DNA of 64,000 bases from Prauserella marina (GTDB lineage Bacteria > Actinomycetota > Actinomycetes > Mycobacteriales > Pseudonocardiaceae), in the NCBI RefSeq assembly GCF_002240355.1, contig NZ_CP016353.1, forward strand, positions 5,309,001 through 5,373,000, read 5' to 3'. The position numbers and the translations under genes are program-made. Below are positions 32,099 through 40,533 of the stretch, in pieces. Within the stretch, counting starts at the first letter, position 1. Every line of letters starts with the position of its first letter. The notes below the pieces were generated by a model. That model worked only from the letters and a program-made list of their open reading frames with translations, was not told the DNA's origin and did no database searches.

Positions 32099-32119
32099 AT
32101 TGACGCCAACGGCGTCAAT
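32099..32119. promoter_or_regulatory. Inverted repeat upstream of the DUF3817 gene
   Basis: ATTGACGCC-AAC-GGCGTCAAT, perfect 9-bp arms, 63 bases upstream of the DUF3817 start. The size and form suit a MarR dimer, and a MarR gene is next door. TTGACG hexamers within it may be the -35 of the minus-strand promoter. Confidence 0.6.
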
Positions 32120-32184
32120 CACGTCAACGACGCTGTCGGACGTGGCAATACCAGTGTGAACCGTGATGGTCATCACCGGAACAC

Positions 32185-32214
32185 CGGGGCCGGTGATCAT
32201 TCTCACCGGCCCCG
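32185..32214 (-). terminator. Terminator of the ABC-2 operon
   Basis: CGGGGCCGGTGA pairs with TCACCGGCCCCG over a six-base loop, 14 bases after the permease stop on the minus strand. Confidence 0.8.
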
Positions 32215-32227
32215 TATGCGTTTCCGA

Positions 32228-33325
32228 TCAGTCCTCCCAGCGGAACACCTTCGCGGCCACAAAACCGACAACCGCGGTGAAAGCAACCAATACCAGCGCC
32301 GGAATGAGCAGCGCCTCCGCTCCCTTGCCACGCACCATGACGTCGAGAATTCCTTCGTTGAGATGCCGCATGGGGAATGCCCACGAAATGCCTTGCAGCC
32401 ACGAAGGAATCGCGTCGATCGGGAAGAAGGCTCCGGAAAGGAACGCCATTGGCAATGTGATCAAGTTCGCAGCACCACTCGCCGCTTCCTCGGTCTTACA
32501 GAACGCGCCGACGAGCATTCCGATGGAGAAGAACGCGAGCGTGCCGAGTAACAGCAACGGAATCGCGAGCCACCACTGTCCGGACAGTCGCAGACCGAAC
32601 ACGGGCAGCAACGCGACCGCGACGAAAAGCGCGAACTGCAACACCGCGATTCCGAGCGAGACGACCACGCGCGAGGTCAGCACGGTCACCGGCTGCACCG
32701 GCGCGAGCCGCAACCTGCGCAGCACCTGCTTCTTGCGCCAGCTCACGAATGTCAGCGCCGCGCCGAACACGGCCGCGATCGACACCGCCCACGAGATGAT
32801 GCCGGGAGCCATGAACTGGATGGGTTTGAGCGACTCGTCCTCGACCTGAGCGGAGTCGACCGTGAACCGAGGTGGTTGCCCGGTCGCCGCGACGTTCGCC
32901 TGGCTGACGACGCCGTTGACGATGCCTGCCACCGTGCTCGCCTGGGTCTGGTCGCTCGCGGCGAACCGGAGGGTGATCGTGCCGCCGTCCTCCGCCACGA
33001 AAGCGGGCAGATCGCCTTCCTTGACCTGTCGCTCCGCCTCGGCAGGCGAATCGATGGGCGCGAGTTCCAGTGCCTCGACGCGTTCGAGCGCGCTGACGAC
33101 GGGACCGTCGCCGACGACACCGATGCGGGTCTTCGACTCACCCTGGTTCCCGAAGATCAATCCGAAGATGACGAGGAACATCAGCGGGAAGAGGAAGGTG
33201 AAAAACAGCGTCGCCTTGTCCCTGACGAAGCCCTTGAACATGGCTCGCGACAGCGCGGCGAACGACGAAGGATGCGGCGCGCCCTTCGTGCTCTTGCCGC
33301 TCGGCGTGGTCTTGGTGACGGTCAT
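32228..33325 (-). CDS. ABC-2 type transporter permease
   Basis: 365 residues. One membrane helix near residue 40 (LFFTFLFPLMFLVIFGLIFGN), an extracytoplasmic domain of about 130 residues and then five helices (ISWAVSIAAVFGAALTF, VLQFALFVAVALLPVF, IPLLLLGTLAFFSIGMLVGAF, LITLPMAFLSGAFFP, LLIPALVLVAFTAVVGFVAAKVF), the layout of drug-export ABC-2 permeases. Start overlaps the ATPase stop by four bases. Confidence 0.85.
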   Translation of the reverse strand: MTVTKTTPSGKSTKGAPHPSSFAALSRAMFKGFVRDKATLFFTFLFPLMFLVIFGLIFGNQGESKTRIGVVGDGPVVSALERVEALELAPIDSPAEAERQVKEGDLPAFVAEDGGTITLRFAASDQTQASTVAGIVNGVVSQANVAATGQPPRFTVDSAQVEDESLKPIQFMAPGIISWAVSIAAVFGAALTFVSWRKKQVLRRLRLAPVQPVTVLTSRVVVSLGIAVLQFALFVAVALLPVFGLRLSGQWWLAIPLLLLGTLAFFSIGMLVGAFCKTEEAASGAANLITLPMAFLSGAFFPIDAIPSWLQGISWAFPMRHLNEGILDVMVRGKGAEALLIPALVLVAFTAVVGFVAAKVFRWED

Positions 33326-34230
33326 GCGCGGTACTCCCGGCCGGTGAGGTCGAGGAACACGTCCTCAAGGGTTGCCGTACGCACCTGGAGCCCGTCCAGC
33401 GTGCCGGACTCGGCGAGCGCGGCGAGTAGCGGCGCCGCGGTGCGGGTGGAGATGACGAGCGACAACTCGTCCTCGGTGACGCTGTCCGCGCCCGGCAGGT
33501 TTCTCGCCGTCTCGACCGAAAGCGCGCCGCGTTCGAGGAAGACCCTCGTCGCGGCATCGAGGTCACGCACCAGCCGTGCCGGAGCGTCCATCGCGAGGAT
33601 TTTGCCGTTGTCCATGATGGCGACGCGGTCGCACAGGACCTCGGCCTCGTCGAGGTAGTGGGTGGTGTAGACGATGGTCTTGCCCTTCGACTGCACCTCG
33701 CGCAGTACGTCCCACAGGTTGCGCCGCGCCTGCGGGTCGAGTGCCGCCGTCGGCTCGTCGAGGAACACGATGTCGGGGTCGTGCACCAGCGCGCAGGCGA
33801 TGGAAAGCCGCTGCCGCTGTCCTCCCGACAGCTTGGCCTCCTGAGTGTCGGCCTTGTCGGTGAGGCCGACGAGTTCGAGCATCTCGTCGACCCTCGCCGA
33901 GCGGACCCCGTACAGCGAACCGAATGTCTCCAGTTGCTCACGCGCGGTCAGTTTCTCGAAGAACGCCGACGCCTGGAGCTGTACCCCGATGCGGGGGAGG
34001 AGATCGACGTTGCGCGGCCACGCGGGCTGACCGAGAAGCGACACGCTGCCCGCGTCCGGCTTGCGCAAGCCTTCCGCGATCTCCAGCGTCGTCGTCTTCC
34101 CCGCTCCGTTGGGACCGAGAATGCCGAAGAACTCCCCCTCCGCGACGTCGAAGGTCACCCCGTCGACGGCACGCAGATCTCCGTAACTCATGTGGATGCC
34201 CCTTACGGAAAGGGCCTGTGGCGATGCCAT
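33322..34230 (-). CDS. ABC transporter ATP-binding protein (drug-exporter type)
   Basis: 302 residues. Walker A GPNGAGKTTTLEI, signature LSGGQRQRLSIACAL, Walker B IVFLDEPTAALDPQ, H-loop VYTTHYLDEAE, then a C-terminal regulatory domain (TLEDVFLDLTGREYRA) like DrrA-type exporters. Partner of the coupled permease. Such pairs export antibiotics or lipids; the substrate here is unknown. The gene is divergent from a LacI gene 121 bases away. Confidence 0.87.
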   Translation of the reverse strand: MASPQALSVRGIHMSYGDLRAVDGVTFDVAEGEFFGILGPNGAGKTTTLEIAEGLRKPDAGSVSLLGQPAWPRNVDLLPRIGVQLQASAFFEKLTAREQLETFGSLYGVRSARVDEMLELVGLTDKADTQEAKLSGGQRQRLSIACALVHDPDIVFLDEPTAALDPQARRNLWDVLREVQSKGKTIVYTTHYLDEAEVLCDRVAIMDNGKILAMDAPARLVRDLDAATRVFLERGALSVETARNLPGADSVTEDELSLVISTRTAAPLLAALAESGTLDGLQVRTATLEDVFLDLTGREYRA

Positions 34231-34312
34231 GGGAAGAAGGCTAACCGCAGGACGATCGTCGTTTGAGCACCTCCCGGCGACTGGGGTGGCGAACGGGATT
34301 CGCCGCAGCCGA

Positions 34313-34342
34313 TTGACACGAGCCGGTCACCCGGTGTGCAAT
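34313..34342 (+). promoter_or_regulatory. Promoter of lacI-manA-like operon
   Basis: TTGACA at 34313 is a perfect -35; TGCAAT at 34337 after an 18-bp spacer is a fair -10. The expected start point falls within a few bases of the LacI gene ATG at 34352, so the mRNA may be leaderless. Confidence 0.55.
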
Positions 34343-34351
34343 GCCAACGCC

Positions 34352-35398
34352 ATGACAACGTTGTCTCCCGATTCCGAGCCGCCCCGCAGGGCAACCATGA
34401 CCGACGTGGCGCGCGCGGCGGGGGTGAGCATCAAAACGGTGTCGAGGGTCGTCAACGCCGAGGCACCCGTCCATCCGGGCACTGCGGCGAAGGTTCACGC
34501 CGCCATCGAAAGGCTCGGGTTCCGCCGCAACGCCGGTGCCCGCAACCTGCGAACCGGATCCGGAACCGGCACGCTGGGTCTGATCGTCGAGGACATCGGG
34601 AATCCCTTCTACTCCGAACTGCACCGTGCGATCGAGCGCGCGGCGGCGACGGGCGGACGGCACGTGCTCGCCGCGTCGTCGGAGGGCGACGAGGAGCGGG
34701 AACGCGATCTCGCGCTCGAATTCTGCGCGAGGAGAGTCGACGGGCTGGTCATCATCGCCTGCGGCGAGCGACACGACTACCTCGCGGCCGAGCTCAAGGC
34801 CGGAACCCCCGTCGTCTTCGTCGACCGCCCCTGCGGGGAACTCGACGCCGACACCGTGCTCGCCGACGACGAGGGCGGCGCGGCGATGGCCGTCGCCCAC
34901 CTCGCGCGGCTCGGTCATCGCGAGATCGGCTTCCTCGGCGACGCTCCGGAGATCCACACCACGCGACAACGGCTGCTCGGTTTCCGCCGCGGCTGCGAGG
35001 AGGCAGGTATTGATTACGACGAGCGGCTGGTCCGGCTCGGCTTGCGCGCGCGGGGTACGGAAACCGACCTCGCCGACGTGAGCGCGGCACTGCGGGACAC
35101 GGGGGCCGCGACGGCGATCGTCACCGGCAACAACCGGATCACGGTCGCGGCGCTGCGGACACTGGCGGCCGGAGGGCGACGGCCCGAACTCGTCGGCTTC
35201 GACGACTTCGAACTGGCCGACCTGCTCGATCCTCCGGTCTCGGTCGTCGCGAGCGACCTGACCGCGCTCGGTACGACGGCGGCCCAACTGCTGCTGGCGA
35301 GAACGCGAGGAGACCGGTTCCCGCCGAAGAAGGTCGTACTGCCCATGCGGCTCATCGACCGATCCCATCCCCTGCCCCGCGAGGAGAGCGCCCCATGA
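34352..35398 (+). CDS. LacI family transcriptional regulator
   Basis: 348 residues. HTH MTDVARAAGVSIKTVSRVVNAEAPVHPGTAAKVHAAIERLGFRRN, with the hinge and then a ribose-binding-type core (LGLIVEDIGNPFYSELHRAIERAA, LVIIACGERHDYLA, VFVDRP, RLGHREIGFLGD). It is translationally coupled (ATGA) to a mannose-6-phosphate isomerase-like gene, so its ligand is likely a sugar or sugar phosphate. Confidence 0.88.
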   Translation: MTTLSPDSEPPRRATMTDVARAAGVSIKTVSRVVNAEAPVHPGTAAKVHAAIERLGFRRNAGARNLRTGSGTGTLGLIVEDIGNPFYSELHRAIERAAATGGRHVLAASSEGDEERERDLALEFCARRVDGLVIIACGERHDYLAAELKAGTPVVFVDRPCGELDADTVLADDEGGAAMAVAHLARLGHREIGFLGDAPEIHTTRQRLLGFRRGCEEAGIDYDERLVRLGLRARGTETDLADVSAALRDTGAATAIVTGNNRITVAALRTLAAGGRRPELVGFDDFELADLLDPPVSVVASDLTALGTTAAQLLLARTRGDRFPPKKVVLPMRLIDRSHPLPREESAP

Positions 35399-36429
35399 AC
35401 ACGCCACTGGAACCGCTGCGGCTGCCTGCCAACCAGCCCGCGCAGTTCTACCGGGGCGGCGAGGCGATCGCCGCGCTGCGCGGCGGTGACGTACTCGACT
35501 TCGGCCCCGAGGACTGGGTCGCGTCGACGACGACCTTGTACGGCAAGGACACCGAAGGGCTCACCAGGTTGCCTGACGGACGATGGTTGCGCGACGCGGT
35601 CGCCGCCGATCCGATCGGCTGGCTCGGCGAACCGCACCTCGCGGCCTATGGGGTGTCGACGGCGCTGCTGGTGAAGCTGCTCGACGCGGGCCAGCGGCTG
35701 CCCGTTCACTTCCATCCGGACAACGGCTTCGCCGAACGGCACTTCGACTCACACTTCGGCAAGACCGAGGCGTGGATCGTGGTGGGAACGCACGGCGAGG
35801 ATCCGACAGTGCACGCGGGGTTCAGGGAAACCCACTCGAAGGACGCGATCGGCGAATGGGTACGCGATCAGGACGCACCAGCCATGCTCGGGGCACTCAA
35901 CAGCATTCCCGTGCGCGCTGGCGACACCGTGTACATCCCTTCCGGGCTGCCGCACGCCATCGGCGCGGGGGTTTTCGTCGTGGAGCTCCAGCAGCCGACG
36001 GACTTCTCACTCACCATCGAGTGGAGGGACTTCCTCGCGAACCCCGAGCGGGGACATCTCGGAATCGGCTTCGACACCGCGCTCGACGCGCTGGACACGA
36101 CGGGCTGGGACCCGGAGCGGCTTGGCTCGATCGTCAAGCACACGGCGGCGAGCACCGAGTCCACTGTGGACCTCCTGGCCGCCGGTTCGGGTCCGTTCTT
36201 CCGCGCGGAACGGCTGAGCCCCGGGGACAAGCCGCTCCGGCTCGACCCCGGTTTCGCCGTGCTGGTGGTGCTCGACGGTGCCGGTTCACTGCGATCCGGC
36301 GACCGTGAGCAGCCACTCGGCAAGGGCGACACGTTCGTCATCCCGCACGCGGCGGGTGAACTCGAACTGGAGGGCACGCTGACCGCGATCAGGTGCAGGC
36401 CGCCCGCACCTGGCGCCCACGGTCACTAG
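35395..36429 (+). CDS. Class I mannose-6-phosphate isomerase-like cupin
   Basis: 344 residues, smaller than classical ManA (about 400). The metal set is intact: VHFHPDN with His105 and His107, FGKTEAW with Glu125, and VYIPSGLPHAIG with His187. Acts on phosphorylated hexoses or related sugars in the cytosol. The coupling to a LacI regulator suggests a local sugar-use function rather than housekeeping ManA. The 3' end overlaps the convergent PEP-mutase gene by four bases. Confidence 0.8.
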   Translation: MNTPLEPLRLPANQPAQFYRGGEAIAALRGGDVLDFGPEDWVASTTTLYGKDTEGLTRLPDGRWLRDAVAADPIGWLGEPHLAAYGVSTALLVKLLDAGQRLPVHFHPDNGFAERHFDSHFGKTEAWIVVGTHGEDPTVHAGFRETHSKDAIGEWVRDQDAPAMLGALNSIPVRAGDTVYIPSGLPHAIGAGVFVVELQQPTDFSLTIEWRDFLANPERGHLGIGFDTALDALDTTGWDPERLGSIVKHTAASTESTVDLLAAGSGPFFRAERLSPGDKPLRLDPGFAVLVVLDGAGSLRSGDREQPLGKGDTFVIPHAAGELELEGTLTAIRCRPPAPGAHGH

Positions 36430-37166
36430 TAGGGCGGGGTGCCTCCGGAAAGTGCGGTAAGCCGGTCCTTGAGCCAGGACCTGCCCGCGTGCCACAGACC
36501 GCCGCCCAGTGACACCCTCGCCACTCCCAGTCCGGCGAGTTCCGCGAGACCGGGTCCATCAGGGAGATACGTGATGTTGACGGCGGCGGGGTGCAGGGCC
36601 TCGGTCAGCGCGGCGATCGTGTCCGCTCGCTTGGCGAGGATCGGGTAGACGCAGTCCGCCCCCGCGTCGAGATAACGGCGCGACCGTCCGACGGCCTCGT
36701 CGAACGCCGTCCGCTCGTCGCCGTGAAGGAACATGTCGACCCGCGCGTTGAGCACGAGCGCGTCACCGGCGGCCTGCCGGATACCGGCGAGCAGGTCGGC
36801 CTGTTCGCCCGCCTCCCTCGGCGCTCCCTTACCGTGGTCGGTGTCCTCGATGTTGCAACCGACTGCCCCGCTCTCAAGCAATCGCTCGACAAGCTCGGCA
36901 GGCTCCAGCCCGTACCCGGATTCGGCGTCGACCGTGACCGGTACCGACACCACGCGCGCGATCCTGGCGACGGCGGCGAACACCTCGCCGACGGGTGTGC
37001 CCTCACCGTCGGGGTAGCCGAGCGTCCTGGCCACGGCGACCGAACTCGTGGCCACCACGGGAAACCCCGCCTCCTCGACGAGTGTCGCGGTGTCGGCGTC
37101 CCACGCGTTCGGCAGCAGCAGCGGCTTTCCCGGAACGTGGAGTTCCCTGAGCGTCCCCGCGCTCAC
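36426..37166 (-). CDS. Isocitrate lyase/PEP mutase family protein
   Basis: 246 residues. Barrel with ALVLPNAWDADTATLVEEAGFPVVATSS, the VTVDAESGYG metal loop and GCNIEDTDH motif, and LNARVDMFLHG, typical of the PEP mutase/isocitrate lyase superfamily. The catalytic KKCGH loop of isocitrate lyase is absent, as in carboxyphosphonoenolpyruvate or oxaloacetate-hydrolase-like relatives. GTG overlaps the stop of the AhpD-like gene upstream (GTGA), with AAGGAG six bases away. Confidence 0.8.
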   Translation of the reverse strand: MSAGTLRELHVPGKPLLLPNAWDADTATLVEEAGFPVVATSSVAVARTLGYPDGEGTPVGEVFAAVARIARVVSVPVTVDAESGYGLEPAELVERLLESGAVGCNIEDTDHGKGAPREAGEQADLLAGIRQAAGDALVLNARVDMFLHGDERTAFDEAVGRSRRYLDAGADCVYPILAKRADTIAALTEALHPAAVNITYLPDGPGLAELAGLGVARVSLGGGLWHAGRSWLKDRLTALSGGTPPY

Positions 37167-37645
37167 CACGGCTCCTTCGGAAGCAGCTTCTTGCTGGTGA
37201 CGCCGAGCCGGTTGAACGCGTTGATCACCGCGATGGCCCAGATCACGGCCGAGTACTGCTCCTCGGTGAACACGGCGGTGGCCTGCTCGTAGACCTGGTC
37301 CGGCACTTCCTGGTGCTCGGACAGTTTCGTCACGGCGTCGGTGAGCGCGAACGCCGCCCGCTCCTTCTCGGTGTACAGCTCGGTTTCCCACCACGTGGCG
37401 ACCATGACGACCCGCTGCGCGGTCTCGCCGAGCTTGAGCGCGTCCCGCGAGTGCATGTCGAGGCAGAAGGCGCAGCCGTTGAGCTGGGATGCCCTGATCT
37501 TGACGAGTTCGAAAAGCGACTGGTCGAGACCGGCGTCGGCAGCCGCTTTCTCGATCGTGTCGTGCAGGGCGACAAGCCCTTTGTAGGCGGCGGGCAGGGT
37601 GGCACTGATTTGGATCCGCTGGGTCACGTCCTCCACGTTAGCCAC
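37163..37645 (-). CDS. Carboxymuconolactone decarboxylase/AhpD-like peroxidase
   Basis: 160 residues, all-helical. The redox motif NGCAFCLDMH carries the CxxC and proximal His of AhpD-like alkylhydroperoxidases. Probably reduces organic peroxides or acts as their reductase partner. The GTG start (NVEDVT) has no strong ribosome site, but lies just beyond the MocR operator, so expression is probably MocR-controlled. Second gene of the unit is the PEP-mutase-like protein. Confidence 0.82.
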   Translation of the reverse strand: MANVEDVTQRIQISATLPAAYKGLVALHDTIEKAAADAGLDQSLFELVKIRASQLNGCAFCLDMHSRDALKLGETAQRVVMVATWWETELYTEKERAAFALTDAVTKLSEHQEVPDQVYEQATAVFTEEQYSAVIWAIAVINAFNRLGVTSKKLLPKEPW

Positions 37646-37671
37646 AACTGGTCCATCTGTATGGTCCAGTT
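37646..37671. promoter_or_regulatory. MocR/GntR operator between divergent genes
   Basis: AACTGGTCCAT-CTGT-ATGGTCCAGTT has 10 of 11 pairs matched; a third copy, TGGACCAG, is at 37686-37693 inside the mocR coding start. The repeats cover the start region of both the mocR gene and the AhpD-like gene. Confidence 0.65.
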
Positions 37672-37673
37672 AT

Positions 37674-39074
37674 ATGGCAAGAACGTGGACCAGTTTGGGT
37701 CCTGACGTGCACTTCGACTGGGATCCCGGCACTGGCCGCCTCGGCCTCGCCGACGCGATCCGCGACGCCATTCGCAAGGGACGGCTCTCCCACGGCGCCG
37801 TACTGCCCTCCACTCGCGCGCTCGCGAGCGATCTCGGCATCGCGCGAGGCACCGTGACGAGGATCTACGCCGACCTGACGGCGGAGGGTTACGTGCACAG
37901 CAGGCAGGGCGCGCCGACAACCGTCGCCGCCGACGTCCCGCGGCCCTCGCCCCCGCCGCACGCGCGCTCCGGACCAGGAGCGCCCCGGTGGGATCTACGG
38001 CCAGGGCAGCCCGACCTGTCCGCGTTTCCCCGCGACGACTGGGCTTCCGCGACCCGGCGCGTGCTGCAACACACCCCCGCCTCGCTGTTCGGGTACGGCG
38101 ACCGGCTCGGCGTGGCCAGGCTGCGCGAATCGCTCGCGAGCTACCTGGCCAGAAGCAGAGGCGTCGTCGCGGACCCGCAACGCATCGTGGTGTGCGGAGG
38201 GTTCTCGCACGCGGTCTCCCTGCTGACGACGGCATTGCGGGAGCTCGGCGAAACCGACATCGCCTTCGAGAATCCCTCGCTGTACCGGTTCCGCGACATC
38301 GCGAAGGCGGCAGGCGCGCGCGTCATTCCCGTTCCCGTGGACGACGAAGGCATCGATGTGTCCTCAGTGGACAGCCCGGCGGTCGTGGTCACCCCAGCGC
38401 ACCACTTTCCGCTCGGCGTGACGCTGGCGCCAGGGCGGCGGACCGCGCTCGCGAAGTGGGCGAGCGCGAGCGGAGCGTTCGTGCTCGAAGACGACTACGA
38501 CGGCGAGTTCCGGTTCGACCGAACACCGGTCGGGGCGCTGCAAACGCTTGCCCCGGAACGCGTCGCGTACGCGGGCACCGTGAGCAAGACACTCGCCCCC
38601 GGCCTCCGGCTCGGCTGGCTGGTACTGCCGAGGGTGCTCGTCGAACCGGTGAGGGCCGCGCTGGAATGGCAGGGCTGGCGGGCCCCGGTCATCGAGCAAC
38701 TCACCTTCGCCGAACTACTCGACTCCGGCGCATACGGCAGGCACATCCGGCGGAGGAGGGCAAGTTACCGCAAACGGAGGGACCTGCTGCTCGCGACGTT
38801 TCCCGACGCCGTGGCCAAGCACGACATCCCCGCCGGATTGCAGCTGCTGCTCCGCCTGCCTCCCTCCGGGCCCCGTGAGGAGGACGTCCTCGCGGCGGCG
38901 GCCCGGCATTCACTGGGCCTCGAAGCGCTCGGCCCGCACTGGATGACCCCCTGCGACCATCCACAAGGGATCGTCGTGGGGTACACGACGCCGCCGGAAC
39001 ACGCCTATACCGGCGCACTGTCCGCGCTGCGCACCGTGCTCGCCGAAGCGGGCGGGGCCGGTCGACACCCCTAA
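37674..39074 (+). CDS. MocR-type regulator (GntR HTH fused to aminotransferase-like domain)
   Basis: 466 residues. GntR winged helix at about 15-90 (AIRDAIRKGRLSHGAVLPSTRALASDLGIARGTVTRIYADL), then a fold-type I aminotransferase-like domain with the pyridoxal-phosphate lysine in AGTVSKTLAPGLRLGW. MocR/PdxR proteins sense a PLP-ligand, often PLP itself or gamma-aminobutyrate. Its own start lies in the operator. Control of the divergent AhpD-like/PEP-mutase unit is likely. Confidence 0.88.
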   Translation: MARTWTSLGPDVHFDWDPGTGRLGLADAIRDAIRKGRLSHGAVLPSTRALASDLGIARGTVTRIYADLTAEGYVHSRQGAPTTVAADVPRPSPPPHARSGPGAPRWDLRPGQPDLSAFPRDDWASATRRVLQHTPASLFGYGDRLGVARLRESLASYLARSRGVVADPQRIVVCGGFSHAVSLLTTALRELGETDIAFENPSLYRFRDIAKAAGARVIPVPVDDEGIDVSSVDSPAVVVTPAHHFPLGVTLAPGRRTALAKWASASGAFVLEDDYDGEFRFDRTPVGALQTLAPERVAYAGTVSKTLAPGLRLGWLVLPRVLVEPVRAALEWQGWRAPVIEQLTFAELLDSGAYGRHIRRRRASYRKRRDLLLATFPDAVAKHDIPAGLQLLLRLPPSGPREEDVLAAAARHSLGLEALGPHWMTPCDHPQGIVVGYTTPPEHAYTGALSALRTVLAEAGGAGRHP

Positions 39075-39213
39075 TACAGATCGGTTTGTTGGTTCCAGGT
39101 AAAGGATTCCCTGGCGCCTACCCGGGTGGATTCACCGGAACCCCTACCGGTTCAATAGCGGCACTGGAGGGTTCTCCAGAACCGCTTGGCCTCAACCGGA
39201 AACGGAGTTCACC

Positions 39214-39495
39214 GTGAGTGCGACCCCACGCGACATCGAACGTTTCTATTCAACGCCGGAGGTAGTGGCGAAACTGCGCCGCCTGGCCGACGCGCTGGAA
39301 TCGGAGACCCCGTTCCGCATCCAGATCGCGGGCGAGCGGATCAGGGTTCCCGCGAGGGCCGAGTTCTCGATCGAGCACGAGCGCGGCGACGGCGAGGAGG
39401 AGATCGAGTTCCAGCTCAAGTGGAAGCTCGCCGACAGCAGCGACGGCGATGACGACGCTGACGACAGCGACGACGCTGACGGCACGGTCGTCTGA
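39214..39495 (+). CDS. Amphi-Trp domain protein
   Basis: 93 residues. The core (EVVAKLRRLADALESETPFRIQIAGERIRVPARAEFSIEHER then EIEFQLKWK) is the amphi-Trp domain, of unknown function, followed by an acidic Asp/Ser tail rich in DDADDSDDADG. GTG start with GGAG a few bases upstream. A CTGGAG-ggtt-CTCCAG hairpin at 39164-39179 lies in its 5' region. Confidence 0.8.
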   Translation: MSATPRDIERFYSTPEVVAKLRRLADALESETPFRIQIAGERIRVPARAEFSIEHERGDGEEEIEFQLKWKLADSSDGDDDADDSDDADGTVV

Positions 39496-39543
39496 TCACC
39501 GCTCCGCCCGGCGCGGATTCTCCGTGCCGGGCCGGCGGCCTCG

Positions 39544-40509
39544 CTACCCCTGCCCGCCGTGTAGCTCGGCGACGAGCCGATCGGCGGCGCGGTAGGGGTC
39601 GAGTTCGCGGGCGACGACTCCCTCGGCCAGTTCACCGAGCCGGTCTCGCCCCCGCAGTTCGCCCAGTTCCGACCTCAGCCTGCGCAGTGCGATGGCCTCG
39701 ATCTCGGCGCGGGCCCTTCCTGTTCTGCGCCGGTCGAGTTCTCCCCGCTCACGCAACCAGGTGCGATGCTCCGCGAGCGCGGCGACCACCTCGTCGGCGC
39801 CGACGCCTTCGGCCGCGACCGTCCGAACGATCGGCTGCCGCCAGCTCGCGCCACTGATCTCTCTTCTGCTCATCGCGACAAGCGAGCGCAACTCGTGCAC
39901 CGTGGCATCGGCGCCCGGCCGGTCGGCCTTGTTGACGACGAAGATGTCGGCGATCTCCAGCACTCCGGCCTTCGCCGCCTGGATGCCGTCTCCCATGCCG
40001 GGAGCCAGCAGCACGACGGTGGTGTCGGCAAGCCTTACGACGTCCACTTCGGACTGACCGACACCTACGGTTTCGATGAGTACGACGTCGAAACCCGCCG
40101 CGTCGAGCACCCGTACCGCGGCGGGAGTCGCCGAGGAAAGCCCACCGAGATGTCCCCTTGTCGCCATGGAGCGGATGAACACCCCACTGTCGGTGGCGTG
40201 CTCCGTCATCCGGATCCGGTCACCCAGCAACGCGCCGCCCGAGAACGGCGACGAGGGGTCGATGGCGAGCACGGCCACCCGCTTTCCCCGCTCGCGCAGA
40301 GCCGAGAGCAGCATGGACGTCGACGTCGACTTGCCGACCCCCGGCGGGCCGGTGAGCCCGACGATCGTGGCCGCCCCGGTGTGCGGGACGAGCGCCGCCG
40401 CGATCTCGGGAAGGCGGGGATGATCGTCCTCGACGAGTGAGAGCAGCCTCGCCACGGCGCGCGCCTTTCCGGCCCGAGCCTGCTCGACCAGCTCACCGAC
40501 GTCGATCAC
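39544..40509 (-). CDS. meaB: Methylmalonyl-CoA mutase-associated GTPase MeaB
   Basis: 321 residues. G3E-type P-loop GTPase: TGPPGVGKST at 54-62, the LAIDPSSPFSGGALLGDRIRM switch, DVVLIETVGVGQSEVDV (Walker B), VVNKADRPGA (NKxD guanine recognition). MeaB loads and protects adenosylcobalamin in methylmalonyl-CoA mutase. No mutase gene is in the window. It follows the thiolase gene by 24 bases, so both probably belong to one transcript. Confidence 0.92.
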   Translation of the reverse strand: MIDVGELVEQARAGKARAVARLLSLVEDDHPRLPEIAAALVPHTGAATIVGLTGPPGVGKSTSTSMLLSALRERGKRVAVLAIDPSSPFSGGALLGDRIRMTEHATDSGVFIRSMATRGHLGGLSSATPAAVRVLDAAGFDVVLIETVGVGQSEVDVVRLADTTVVLLAPGMGDGIQAAKAGVLEIADIFVVNKADRPGADATVHELRSLVAMSRREISGASWRQPIVRTVAAEGVGADEVVAALAEHRTWLRERGELDRRRTGRARAEIEAIALRRLRSELGELRGRDRLGELAEGVVARELDPYRAADRLVAELHGGQG

Positions 40510-40533
40510 GGGTTTCCCCGCCGGACCGCTCGC

